NCBI RefSeq assembly: GCF_001570725.1
Contig: NZ_BCNV01000011.1
Location: 248,001 to 312,000, forward strand
Direction of reading: 5' to 3'
DNA from: Paenibacillus amylolyticus
GTDB taxonomy: Bacteria > Bacillota > Bacilli > Paenibacillales > Paenibacillaceae
DNA length: 64,000 nt
The notes beneath the pieces were generated by a model that did not search any database, was not told the origin of the DNA, and saw only the letters and a list, made by a program, of their open reading frames with translations. Position 1 is the first letter of the stretch. Every line of letters starts with the position of its first letter. Of this stretch, positions 1 to 8,251 are shown one piece after another. The translations under genes were made by a program, and so were the position numbers.

Positions 1-231
1 CACTAAAATATATCTAATTTTCTCTTTGGTCCCCGTAAACCCCTCTTGCTTTAAGTCGACCTTTACTTGCTTTACTTCACCATAAACAGCTCCATCATAT
101 ATTTCTAACTGTTCTTGGGGACTTCCCAATTCTACACATGACAAAGCGTTAACATCTTGTGCATTTGAGATAAAGAAAACGGTGGATATAAAACATATTA
201 ACGTGAATATACGAAACTTCAGCTTTTCCAC
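1..231 (-). CDS. Secreted protein, N-terminal part (cut by window edge)
   Basis: The reading frame runs off the left edge of the window, so only the N-terminal part, roughly 77 residues, is visible. It starts with a short basic stretch (MEKLKFR) and a hydrophobic run ending near NAQDVNALSC, which looks like a signal peptide, followed by a charged soluble region. The start is either GTG at 231 or a CTG four residues later that is better spaced from an AGAAGGTGG ribosome binding site. The pattern LSCVE...DGAVYGEV faintly recalls bacterial proteins of the TIMP/netrin-like fold, but this is only a resemblance. The function is unknown. Confidence 0.5.
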   Translation of the reverse strand, partial: MEKLKFRIFTLICFISTVFFISNAQDVNALSCVELGSPQEQLEIYDGAVYGEVKQVKVDLKQEGFTGTKEKIRYILV

Positions 232-372
232 CTTCTTTTCATAACGTTAATTCGTACATCTTTATTGACCTGTTTAACAGGAAAAATGTTGCATTTTCTC
301 TGAACCTTAGGTGAATGAATGCGTTTGTTTATTTAGCGACTTTCTATTTGGGCTATCATTATGTATTCAATA

Positions 373-413
373 ACACAAAAACGAACGCCAATCTGTTAAG
401 ATCAGCGTCCGTT
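373..413 (-). terminator. Intrinsic terminator of the 440-1084 gene
   Basis: On the minus strand AACGGACGC and GCGTTCGTT pair (one G-U) around a short loop and are followed by TTTTGTGTT. It lies just after the stop of the NAD(P)-binding reductase. Confidence 0.6.
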
Positions 414-439
414 ATGTTCCATATTATCATTTAAAAGTA

Positions 440-1084
440 TTACTTCGCTTCGCCTACAACGGTAAAGCGCTCGTTTTTGTGTTGTGGGTTTTCAATCTCA
501 TCAACCAAAGCAATCGCATAGTCTGCATAGCTGATGTAGCTGTTGCCTTCACTGTTCACGAGAATAACATCGTTGCCTGCTTGATATTTGCCAGTGCGTA
601 CACCTTCTGGATTAAAGAATCCAGCCGGGCTCAGGAATGTCCATTGAATACCTGAAGATGCTTGTAGATCCTGCAAGTTTTGGCCTTGGTTCGTTGCAGT
701 TGCTTTGTAAGCATCAGGGAAGCCTGGAGATTCAAAGACACGCATTGTTTTGGACTCGTCTGTGAACAGGCTTCCTGCTCCACCCACCACGATCAGACGA
801 GTGTTTGGTGCATCTTTCAGGATGTTGATCAACGCTTGTCCTACTTCCACATGCAGGTTTTCTTTACCCGCTGGAGCACCAAATGCATTTACAACTACAT
901 CAAACGCTTTAAGATCTTCAGCTGTAAGGTCGAATACATCTTTCTCCAGCGTATTCAGACTTTTATCTTCCAATTTGGATGCATTACGAACGATCGCCGT
1001 TACTTTATGCCCTCTGTCTGCTGCTTCTTTCAAAATTACACTTCCTGCTTTGCCTGTTGCACCAATGATTGCAATGTTCATCAT
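440..1084 (-). CDS. NAD(P)-binding Rossmann reductase (NmrA/YwnB-like)
   Basis: This 214-residue protein begins MMNIAIIGATGKAG, with the GxxGxxG dinucleotide-binding motif at residues 8-14, and has the length of the atypical short-chain NAD(P)H-binding family that includes B. subtilis YwnB. It later shows VVNAFGAP and VVGGAGS, typical of the second and fourth strands of this fold. It is probably a cytosolic oxidoreductase; the substrate cannot be read from sequence. The ATG at 1084 follows AAGGAGAG; the next codon is also ATG and could serve. It is a single-gene unit with its own terminator and a promoter containing a perfect palindrome, so it is probably under a dedicated repressor such as an HxlR-type redox regulator. 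Confidence 0.8.
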   Translation of the reverse strand: MMNIAIIGATGKAGSVILKEAADRGHKVTAIVRNASKLEDKSLNTLEKDVFDLTAEDLKAFDVVVNAFGAPAGKENLHVEVGQALINILKDAPNTRLIVVGGAGSLFTDESKTMRVFESPGFPDAYKATATNQGQNLQDLQASSGIQWTFLSPAGFFNPEGVRTGKYQAGNDVILVNSEGNSYISYADYAIALVDEIENPQHKNERFTVVGEAK

Positions 1085-1131
1085 GATCTCTCCTTTAAAT
1101 TATCGATATTGTTTATGTTTGAACTTTATAA

Positions 1132-1164
1132 TGTAACTATAATAGTTACAACTAAGTTTGTCAA
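1132..1164 (-). promoter_or_regulatory. Promoter with palindromic operator
   Basis: On the minus strand TTGACA (1164-1159) and TATAGT (1141-1136) are separated by 17 bp. A perfect 19-bp palindrome, TGTAACTAT-A-ATAGTTACA (1132-1150), covers the -10 and half of the spacer. A repressor bound there would block transcription of the reductase gene. The palindrome resembles the operators of HxlR-family regulators; no such regulator gene is in this window. Confidence 0.75.
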
Positions 1165-1254
1165 CTAGTACTCGCCATCTCTCTTTACCTCTCCTAGAAA
1201 GATTGTGCATTTGGGATGGGCTTTATTCTGACAAGGTCGCTCATCCCATCTATA

Positions 1255-1294
1255 AATAAGTAAAGCCCTGTTCACTTATTAGCTGAACAAGGCT
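1255..1294 (-). terminator. Terminator downstream of the amylase gene
   Basis: AGCCTTGTTCA and TGAACAGGGCT pair on the minus strand and are followed by TTTACTTATTT. This is placed to end transcription of the large amylase gene. Confidence 0.55.
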
Positions 1295-1355
1295 CCCCAA
1301 ACTACGACTATGAATCCTGGCATCGTGAAGTCTATATCGATGTGTGATGAATACC

Positions 1356-4300
1356 TTATGCGCTCAGGCGTCCCCAACTTAACAGTGATGCATTCTTAAA
1401 TTGAATGGAATGAAATGCTGTCGGGCTCTCGATGACATCCGTACTGGTTGCATTTCCCGGTGCTCCAGAAGTTATTACACCTGCATTGTATGTGCTCACG
1501 CCCAAAGGGAAGATGTAATTTCGTCCTCCGTTGTTGTCCCACGTGCCGCTGCGATTGTTAAATACCGCTTCCAGCCCCGTAGCTGTACCCACATCAATGG
1601 TTATCTTGTTATACCCTGCTAGCTCGGAGGATGGAATGGCAACTCCTGGTGGCGTCGTCCATGTGCCGCCTGTCGGGCGGTAATGGATATTAGGTTGAGC
1701 ATAACCTTGCTTGTAGTAGATGGTTACACTATTGCTTATCGGTGCAGCATCGGTTGTTACACTCAGTTCGGCACTTGCAGCCGATTTGTTTTGTGCCGCA
1801 TCATAGGCAGTGATTTTGTAAACATAGCTCGTTGATGCCTTTAGGCCGGTATCCGTAAATGCAGGCGCAGTACTCGTTCCGATTTTAACACCGTCACGAT
1901 ATATTTCGTATCCGACAACGCCTACACCATCCGTCGACGGAGTCCAAGCCAGCGCTACACGATCAGCCGACTTGGAGGTAACTGTCAGACTTGTTGGCAC
2001 ACTTGGTGGAGTTACATCTACTTGAGGTGCTCCTGGAGTGATGACTCCTGCATTGTAGGTACTCACCCCTAACGGAAACTGATAATTCTTGCCCCCATTG
2101 TTATCCCACGTACCACTACCATTGTTGAATACAGCTTCCAGCCCCGTCGCTGTACCCACGTTGATTGTGATCTTAGTATACCCCGGCATCTCGGCTGCTG
2201 GCATCTTCACACCCGGCGATGTCGTCCATGTACCACTTGTCGGACGATAGTGAATATACGGTGTGGCATATCCTTGTTTGTAATAGACCGTTACGATATT
2301 GCCCTCTTTTGTTTTCACTGTCAGAGGTTCGCTAGCTGGTGAGACATTGCCTGCCGCGTCTACCGCCTTGATCGTATACACGTAATTCGTTGCCGGTGCA
2401 AGGGATTCATCCGTATACGTCAGTTTTGTGGATTCCCCCACTTTGCTGCCATCCCGATAGATCTCATACCTTGCGACACCGTAATTATCCTGGCTTGCCG
2501 ACCACCCGAGTGTCACGGAGGATGAAGTTGAATTTTGCACAACTACATTTGCCGGTGCTGATGGTGGTTCGTTATCTGCCGCCAAAGTTTGCACTTGTAC
2601 GGGCGAGCTGACGGTGGAGACGTTATTCGCCTTGTCTCTGGCCTTGATACTGTAAGCATAGGTTTTCTCGGGCTCAAGTCCCGTATCGGTGTATCCTGTC
2701 GTCTGGGAACTTCCTACTTTGGTTCCATCACGATAAATGTCATAACCTTCTACACCCACATTATCTGTAGATGCAGTCCATTGCAGCGTGACACTGCGAT
2801 CCGTCACACGTACAGCATTGACACCTGTCGGTGCCGACGGCGGTGTCTGATCGACCACCAGGAACGGGTGCGTGCCCTGGATTGTTCCATTTACATCCTC
2901 CACAATTTTACCGGAGGCGTCCTTTTTATATTTTCCTGTACCCACATATACCGTCTGGATGTCACTGCGGGTAACGTTGCCATTGGTATCAACAGCCTCA
3001 ATATAATAATCCACCAGTTGATCCCGGAAATCATTGAAATACGTGTAATACATATCCCCGATCTCCTGAGCCGGTACACGTTTGAACATATCTGTGCTGC
3101 TTGACTGCCATGACACACCATTGATATCTGGTTTCAGATCACGCTTCGTCATCGGATATTCTTGCCAAGTGCTGACTTTAGCCGGATCGATGTTGGGTAC
3201 GCCTTTCGCCTTGAGTGCCGCAGGGTCGTACACACGGAACGTGTTATCCTTGGCATCTGCCCTCTTATCCCGATGTGTGCGTACCTTCACTTTGATATCA
3301 CTCACACCATTTACATCATAAGCATACGTGTAGATACCGAAGGTATTATCAAAATAATGGAGCGTCCATCCTTCTGCTTTACTAACGTTGGCACTGCCCG
3401 GGTTGTATGGATAACGCTGTGGCCACCATACCGATGGACCTGTGCGATCCTTCGCAAGCTGGCTACTTACATAAGGCTTGGAGAAGAAAAGAGATTGATT
3501 AAAGGACAATGTTGGCTTCACGCCATCATCCACATTTTCATCATAATAACCAAAACCGGAATCCAACGCTGGCAGAAGGAAATACCAGCTCAACTCTGCC
3601 GGATTGGCTCCTCCTTTATAATTGTTGGCGGGATCTCCTTTCACCGGGTAAGCCATCATCCACGGATTCAGCTGATTTCCCTCGTACGTGATTTCACGAT
3701 CCAGAGCCGTCGTTGGCTTCCAGTGGTTCGGATTGCTGTCCAGCCAGATCTGTTCAGCAGTCTTGGCATAATTCAGCGCAGCTTGCTCCAGTGCAAAATT
3801 GCGCTCAAGATAGTGATATCCATACTCAAATGATACGGTCATGCCATCCTGTACGCCGTCCAGATTTTTTTTGGGCTCCAGATTGAGGCCTGTTGCCTTG
3901 TTGAATGCATCAAACTGTCCCTTCCAGATTCCAAAAGGAAGACGCCAGTGGTACCAAGTCGGGTCTGACGAAGAATCCCGGGTATCAATCCATGAGCCGT
4001 CCTGTACATGCACCACATCATCGGCTTTTGGAGTATTCGTGCGCAAGTATTCGTTGATACTCTCGCCTTTCACACCTGGCTGGGCATACGTAACTTCACC
4101 TGCATTTCGCCATGTGTCTTCGGAACCGGCACGGCCAGAGGAATTGTCTCCGTCATGTGCAATGACGAAGAACTGCTTCTGATCCACCAATCCTTCGAAC
4201 GGTTTGAGTACGTCTGCTTTCACCGAGCCCTGGTAGCCTTCTTCCCAAGATTCAGCCTGTGCCACAGGGATGCCAACAATCTTCTTCTCCGTACCCGTTT

Positions 4301-5258
4301 CAGGATTCACGTGTCGCACCCAATGAGGTGTGGAAGCAAACGGATATTTGTTGTAAACAACCTGTTTCTCATTGAACATTGGAGCAGATACCCATGAACC
4401 CACATTACTTGTATTTTGCAGATCGGCCCGGTTCGGCGGGGAAACCATGGTATCTTTGCCCGGGTCGTTCAGCAGCGGGTAATCTTGGAGGGTTCGCGAA
4501 AAATGATTGTTACCAATCACAGACCACTCAATGCCGAGTTGATCCAGAACCGGGATGATTCGTTCCGAAAAACCCAGCTCGGTCGGGAAAAATCCTTTGG
4601 AAGATTTAAAACTGTCACCCAGAAAAAAAGGCTGTGCCAATACGGCATTCTGATAGATCAGATCTTTCAGCAGATATTCGTTGCCTGCCAGTGGTCCCAT
4701 GGAGTGGTGTCCGGAGAAGTGGACGAGATCCATCGTTCGTTCTCCGTTCGTTGTTTTGAGATTATTGTAAGCATTCTTCCAAGGAGCACCCCAGGATTTA
4801 TTGTTGTAACCGTTTACATTATTGGTATACATAAAGCTATCTACATTGTTCAGCAATGACCCTGACATCGTAACCTGCATACCTGCAGCCGGGTGATTAT
4901 TTTTCAGATTGCCAGCCACTTGCCAAGGCCAGGTCAGATACGCTCCAGTTTTGGCATGGTGAGTGTAATACGCCACAAGATCATCATGCGGCATAGGCGC
5001 TCCGCCAGGCAGAAAATACGGATAACCAGCCGGAGGATTCTTTTTCAGATCGATGACTTGCCCGTCATAGGTGTATCGGATCGGAGATCCTACAGGTGCT
5101 GAAGCATACTTGGATGTGTCATAGTAAGCCCAAAAATTTGGCATATGGTTATGGTATACATGGGAAGCAGAGATTTCGGCATAAGCCGCTGTCGTTTGCA
5201 TGGAAATGACAATGGATAATGCCAACAGGAATGCGCCGATCCTGCGCACAAGCTTCAT
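1356..5258 (-). CDS. Secreted GH119-type alpha-amylase with FN3 and CBM25 modules
   Basis: This 1300-residue extracellular starch hydrolase has a signal peptide (residues 1-27, ending TTAAYA). The catalytic part (about 28-800) opens with HNHMP at 36-40, the equivalent of conserved region 1 of GH57, and matches the GH119 type known from the Bacillus circulans amylase IgtZ. Likely catalytic residues are Glu232 (GFSERII) and Asp369 or Asp371 (AHDGDN). Then follow FN3 (about 807-893), FN3 (896-985), CBM25 (986-1074), FN3 (1084-1172) and CBM25 (1176-1269). The two CBM25 modules are close copies of each other (YYKQGYA...IHYRPT...W). It should cut starch outside the cell and stay on granules through the CBM25 pair. 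GH57 is the alternative family assignment. The ATG follows a GGGAGG site. Two LacI-type operators lie upstream. Confidence 0.85.
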   Translation of the reverse strand: MKLVRRIGAFLLALSIVISMQTTAAYAEISASHVYHNHMPNFWAYYDTSKYASAPVGSPIRYTYDGQVIDLKKNPPAGYPYFLPGGAPMPHDDLVAYYTHHAKTGAYLTWPWQVAGNLKNNHPAAGMQVTMSGSLLNNVDSFMYTNNVNGYNNKSWGAPWKNAYNNLKTTNGERTMDLVHFSGHHSMGPLAGNEYLLKDLIYQNAVLAQPFFLGDSFKSSKGFFPTELGFSERIIPVLDQLGIEWSVIGNNHFSRTLQDYPLLNDPGKDTMVSPPNRADLQNTSNVGSWVSAPMFNEKQVVYNKYPFASTPHWVRHVNPETGTEKKIVGIPVAQAESWEEGYQGSVKADVLKPFEGLVDQKQFFVIAHDGDNSSGRAGSEDTWRNAGEVTYAQPGVKGESINEYLRTNTPKADDVVHVQDGSWIDTRDSSSDPTWYHWRLPFGIWKGQFDAFNKATGLNLEPKKNLDGVQDGMTVSFEYGYHYLERNFALEQAALNYAKTAEQIWLDSNPNHWKPTTALDREITYEGNQLNPWMMAYPVKGDPANNYKGGANPAELSWYFLLPALDSGFGYYDENVDDGVKPTLSFNQSLFFSKPYVSSQLAKDRTGPSVWWPQRYPYNPGSANVSKAEGWTLHYFDNTFGIYTYAYDVNGVSDIKVKVRTHRDKRADAKDNTFRVYDPAALKAKGVPNIDPAKVSTWQEYPMTKRDLKPDINGVSWQSSSTDMFKRVPAQEIGDMYYTYFNDFRDQLVDYYIEAVDTNGNVTRSDIQTVYVGTGKYKKDASGKIVEDVNGTIQGTHPFLVVDQTPPSAPTGVNAVRVTDRSVTLQWTASTDNVGVEGYDIYRDGTKVGSSQTTGYTDTGLEPEKTYAYSIKARDKANNVSTVSSPVQVQTLAADNEPPSAPANVVVQNSTSSSVTLGWSASQDNYGVARYEIYRDGSKVGESTKLTYTDESLAPATNYVYTIKAVDAAGNVSPASEPLTVKTKEGNIVTVYYKQGYATPYIHYRPTSGTWTTSPGVKMPAAEMPGYTKITINVGTATGLEAVFNNGSGTWDNNGGKNYQFPLGVSTYNAGVITPGAPQVDVTPPSVPTSLTVTSKSADRVALAWTPSTDGVGVVGYEIYRDGVKIGTSTAPAFTDTGLKASTSYVYKITAYDAAQNKSAASAELSVTTDAAPISNSVTIYYKQGYAQPNIHYRPTGGTWTTPPGVAIPSSELAGYNKITIDVGTATGLEAVFNNRSGTWDNNGGRNYIFPLGVSTYNAGVITSGAPGNATSTDVIESPTAFHSIQFKNASLLSWGRLSA

Positions 5259-5420
5259 GTTATTCCTCCCTTTTCTGTTACCCCTGTGGGGATCATGAAT
5301 TCAATTATTGTGTAAGGTGTTCAGGTTGATCAACAAATAGCATTTTTGACTTTAAGGCTCAAGTTGCCTGAATTTGTCCCTATTTAACGCCTCCTTCCTT
5401 CTTGACTTAGCTTTTTTGTA

Positions 5421-5430
5421 CAAACGTTTG
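5421..5430. promoter_or_regulatory. LacI-family-type operator, proximal copy
   Basis: CAAACGTTTG is a perfect palindrome about 165 bp upstream of the amylase start. It resembles MalR/CcpA-class operators and so suggests maltose/starch or catabolite control. Confidence 0.55.
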
Positions 5431-5515
5431 CGCAAACAGAGAATTTCCATGGGCATGCCCCTCATCTGTAAGCTATACACACGCTGTTTTAAAGGAAAAG
5501 TTATGTCCAACAATC

Positions 5516-5529
5516 TGCAAACGTTTGCA
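5516..5529. promoter_or_regulatory. LacI-family-type operator, distal copy
   Basis: TGCAAACGTTTGCA is a perfect 14-bp palindrome whose core is identical to that of the proximal copy, with centres about 97 bp apart. Two such sites around a promoter are typical of looping repression by LacI-family proteins (MalR type). I could not place a convincing -35/-10 pair between them. Confidence 0.65.
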
Positions 5530-5572
5530 CAAAATATATTACCTGTGATTGGAACAAAATGTCAACAACAAA

Positions 5573-5620
5573 AAAAGCACAATCCCGACGAAACATCTCC
5601 GCCAGAATTGCGCTTTTTTC
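5573..5620 (-). terminator. Original terminator of erpA, displaced by the insertion
   Basis: AAGCGCAATTC...GGATTGTGCTTTTTTT forms a hairpin with T-runs on both strands. It follows the displaced erpA 3' end, so it was probably the terminator of erpA before the element inserted. Confidence 0.6.
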
Positions 5621-5667
5621 TTTGCTATAGCATAGCCTACTTAATTAATCCTCAACTGGATTACCAG

Positions 5668-5763
5668 TTAACAATCTTTATCTGGTACGCCCGTTTCTTC
5701 CTTCGTACGGAAAGAAGATCCACACCCGCAGGTCGCTACTGCGTTCGGGTTATGAATGGTGAA
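5668..5763 (-). pseudogene. erpA: Displaced 3' end of erpA (original chromosomal tail)
   Basis: Read on the minus strand this encodes about 31 residues, FTIHNPNAVATCGCGSSF followed by RTKEETGVPDKDC and a TAA stop. It matches residues 88-118 of the intact erpA at 22240-22596 except EET here against EDA there, with many synonymous base differences. It has no start or upstream coding part. It is the original host 3' end cut off when the element recombined into the gene, because the erpA terminator and the neighbouring chromosome lie on this side. This fragment is direct evidence for the left end of the element. Confidence 0.9.
5735..5763. repeat. attL core (29-bp direct repeat)
   Basis: A 29-bp stretch inside the erpA fragment, from GCTACTGCGTTCGG to GAATGGTGAA, is identical to 22307-22335. 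A further 26-bp identical block (5696-5721 and 22268-22293) lies on the erpA 3' side, separated by mismatches. Strand exchange most simply took place in the 29-bp block. Confidence 0.85.
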
Positions 5764-6023
5764 TTTACGCTAGGCTATTCGGAAGGCTTAACGCCCGTCA
5801 CTACGCGGTTTCTCGCATGTGAGCGGGATTGTGAATCCGCACGACTACTTGTTAATCACGCGCCACTATGACGCATAATCTCGTTAATCGCATTCTACCC
5901 TAATGGATATGGAGAAGTCAACGTAAGACAACCCTCTATTAAACAAGCAAGCAAATAATATAACTAGAATAGACACATCAAATGTGGTACTATTTTCCTA
6001 CAACAACTAGGAGGTTGAGCCCA

Positions 6024-6374
6024 TTGGGAAACTTTGATGCCATAATTAAAACCATAAACTTGCTTAATGAAAAAGATAAGAAGCAGAGTGAGGAAGAACT
6101 AAAGAGAGAAAAACGGCTCGGCTTAATTAAATCGGGAATTGAAAACTTAGTGGAAGAGGGTCGAGACTCTGTAGATATCTCAGTTAATACAATAAAAACC
6201 TCTGCAGGTTACACCTGGAATGTTAAAATTTATGGTAGAGAAGTAATCCTTATATCAGATGAGTTGATGCGAGAAGTAAAAGACAAGGAGCTTTACATTG
6301 ACTACAGAGCACTTGCTGCCACATTCATAAATAAAAAACTTCAGGATCAGTTGAATAGTAAACACTCCTCATAG
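6024..6374 (+). CDS. Unknown element protein near attL
   Basis: A 116-residue soluble, highly charged protein. TTG at 6024 is chosen because AGGAGG lies nine bases upstream. The N-terminal half (LNEKDKKQSEEELKREKRLG) is predicted helical and could form a coiled coil; the C-terminal half has strand-like segments (VDISVNTI, WNVKIYG, VILISDE). It is the only rightward gene at the left end of the element, separate from the long leftward operon, so it may be expressed independently, for example as lysogenic cargo. I do not recognise the family. Confidence 0.65.
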   Translation: MGNFDAIIKTINLLNEKDKKQSEEELKREKRLGLIKSGIENLVEEGRDSVDISVNTIKTSAGYTWNVKIYGREVILISDELMREVKDKELYIDYRALAATFINKKLQDQLNSKHSS

Positions 6375-6829
6375 CCTCCCCTAAATTTTTAAGATGCATA
6401 GAGTTTTTCGGTACCTGATTCGGCGTGTAGCATTGGGGGTCTTGGGGGGTAGCACATTCATTGCTCCGTTACTCCCCTGGCTACCGTATAAATATACAAC
6501 CATACACGATTGTGGATATGTGATTATCAATCCCTCTTATCATCCGCAAACCCGCGCCACTACTGCGTTACCTATCCAGATGTATAATACCGCGTTATTC
6601 ATTGCATATACATTTCCAGTCTTAAACGTACACAAACCGCATAGCCGCGCGGACTAAGGGCCTATATCGGTCGTAACCTACTGGCAGTTTATGCAGCCGG
6701 TCATCCGCGCAGTATGCATCGATTATGCAGTCGTCCAACCCCGAAGTTTTAGCGTGGACGTCCGCCAGGAGCGCGGTGCAGGTGTTAACGCCCTCTCACC
6801 GCTGTTCTGTCCGGTATCGTCCGCTATTC
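6375..6829. other. Stretch without a firm gene; possible short minus-strand ORF
   Basis: No complete gene is convincing here. On the minus strand 6622-6795 stays open with codon use like the element's genes, and its only usual start is TTG at 6738, giving 38 residues ending AAMRFVYV. The ending resembles that of the 18218-18397 protein (CARNVYV), and the base strings after both stops are alike. It may be a remnant or a small gene with an unusual start. No large-terminase sequence follows the TerS-like gene. Confidence 0.3.
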
Positions 6830-7294
6830 TTACGCAGATTCTCCGCCAACCAATTCGTTCAATTCCGCGATATCTCTGCGGATTTCCTCGTCTGTCTTAC
6901 GATTGTTTGTAATCTCATCGCGTCTGTCTTCGACGATTGTGCGATCGGACAGTAGCGCCCATCTACGCATATAAAGGTCGATAGCTTTCACGCTCGGCAA
7001 TCCGTTATTACCTCCGCGGATCGCTTTCATTAGGGCAACGTTGACCTCCGATTGCATTCCGCGTAGATTAACATCCGTAAGATAGTTCACGTAATCAATA
7101 AACTTCTCCTGCGCCTTCCAGTCGTAAAGGGTTGAACGCGCGATTCCGATCTCCTCCGCTAAATCTTGCATACTCTTTTTCTTGCGGCCATCCTCGGAAA
7201 TCAGCTCGCCCCATTCGTTAGCTACCAGTAACTGCGCGGCCTTTCGTTGCTGTGCGGTCAATTGCGCCTCTAATACATTACGTTGTCTACTCAT
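6830..7294 (-). CDS. TerS-like helix-turn-helix protein (phBC6A51 family)
   Basis: A 154-residue protein with a clear HTH around residues 39-75 (SMQDLAEEIGIARSTLYDWK). This matches the helix-turn-helix proteins annotated as phBC6A51 family, which in phages sit where the small terminase subunit is expected and would recognise the packaging site. It begins eight bases before the end of the preceding gene, with GAGGA ahead of the ATG, so translation is coupled. It is the last gene of the leftward operon and no large terminase follows, which is unusual for a complete phage but common in satellites that redirect a helper's terminase. A plain DNA-binding regulator is the alternative. Confidence 0.65.
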   Translation of the reverse strand: MSRQRNVLEAQLTAQQRKAAQLLVANEWGELISEDGRKKKSMQDLAEEIGIARSTLYDWKAQEKFIDYVNYLTDVNLRGMQSEVNVALMKAIRGGNNGLPSVKAIDLYMRRWALLSDRTIVEDRRDEITNNRKTDEEIRRDIAELNELVGGESA

Positions 7295-7862
7295 ACATAT
7301 CGTCCTCCTCGTATTTGTTTATCTCAGGCAGAACCTCAGCAATCGCGGTGTCTACGTCTTCCTCCGCCATTACAGTCGTTCCTTTACCGTGTTCCTTCTC
7401 GTAGTCCTTAATATCATGAGACAACGCGGAATCCTTCGTCATCAGTCCGATACTAAAATGGACTTTCCGCATAAGCCCGTTGATGTCCAATTCGTCTGTC
7501 TGACCGGTATCAATCGCTTCATTTACGCGCTTAATGATCTGTAAGAAGAAGCGGGCTCCAAACGCATGCATTCCGCACCAAAATCCCTTAGAGTAGCGCA
7601 GGATCTTTACTGCTTCCTCGTATTTAGCGAGTTTGCTTACGTCAATGCGCGTTACTTGACCGGAAGCCAGGACGCCCGCGTACTTAACAGCGATTACGTT
7701 AAGCGGCTGTAGACGATCAACTAGCGCCTTTGATAACGGAATATCGACCACGTTTGGACGTGGCTCCGGATCGGGGTTCCTCCCTTGTTCAATTCGTATC
7801 TGACGTAGCCTCTCCGCCAACTGCGCGTTATCCTTCCGCAGCTCTTCGTTAGTCATTGCCAT
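7287..7862 (-). CDS. Unknown element protein with N-terminal coiled coil
   Basis: A 191-residue soluble protein with a predicted coiled coil at residues 4-27 (NEELRKDNAQLAERLRQIR), a proline-rich linker and a helical C-terminal part ending in an acidic tail (YEEDDMYE). The ATG at 7862 follows AGAGAGG. Its stop overlaps the start of the TerS-like gene, so the two are made together and may act together, for example as a packaging adaptor or scaffold. This functional link is inferred only from gene order. I recognise no family. Confidence 0.7.
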   Translation of the reverse strand: MAMTNEELRKDNAQLAERLRQIRIEQGRNPDPEPRPNVVDIPLSKALVDRLQPLNVIAVKYAGVLASGQVTRIDVSKLAKYEEAVKILRYSKGFWCGMHAFGARFFLQIIKRVNEAIDTGQTDELDINGLMRKVHFSIGLMTKDSALSHDIKDYEKEHGKGTTVMAEEDVDTAIAEVLPEINKYEEDDMYE

Positions 7863-7914
7863 GTTTACGCCTCTCTTCTATTAAAATAAGACGAACCGAA
7901 GTCCGCCCCGTTGT

Positions 7915-8235
7915 TCATATCCGGTCAAGTATCAAATACCGTTGGCCCGCGCTAAACATAACGACCGCAACTCGATCGCCGACCTTTAGCGCATCCTTAA
8001 ACGTAATCGTCGTATCCTTTCCGTTAATACTAACCTCACGCTCATGTGCGCGGAGATGTTCGCACACTGCGCAATCTTCGGCTTCTAAGACGAAGTTAAC
8101 ATCGTCTAGCTGAACGTTGATATCCGGTAGAGGCGCTGTCACCGTTCCCACTTCGATATCGACGTCTTTGTTATAGCCGAGTTGCCGGATGACGTCGCGC
8201 AATTTACTTACGCCGCCTCCTTCTATTAACTGCAT
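7915..8235 (-). CDS. DUF2577 phage tail/baseplate-associated protein
   Basis: This 106-residue protein resembles the DUF2577 family (XkdR neighbourhood of PBSX-type phages), with the typical C-terminal sequence DALKVGDRVAVVMFSAGQRY followed by LILDRI and a CAVC pair in the middle. In phages these proteins lie in the baseplate gene block behind the tape-measure gene. ATG at 8235 is chosen because GGAGGG lies nine bases upstream; longer upstream reading overlaps the tape-measure gene. Its place just after the tape-measure gene keeps the normal phage order, although the usual LysM and baseplate genes between them are missing. Confidence 0.7.
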   Translation of the reverse strand: MQLIEGGGVSKLRDVIRQLGYNKDVDIEVGTVTAPLPDINVQLDDVNFVLEAEDCAVCEHLRAHEREVSINGKDTTITFKDALKVGDRVAVVMFSAGQRYLILDRI

Positions 8236-8251
8236 TCGGATCATCCCTCCC

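Noticed and set aside
680..1168. Plus-strand open frames of 128-162 residues
   Set aside because: They are the antisense of the NAD(P)-binding reductase, without ribosome binding sites and with cysteine/serine-rich shadow composition.
5374..5871. 165-residue plus-strand frame over attL
   Set aside because: It crosses the amylase operators, the displaced terminator and the erpA fragment; no start site and no protein-like composition.
6394..6912. Plus-strand frames in the gap behind the TerS-like gene
   Set aside because: No ribosome binding site; composition does not fit the element's genes, and the minus strand looks more coding-like in part.
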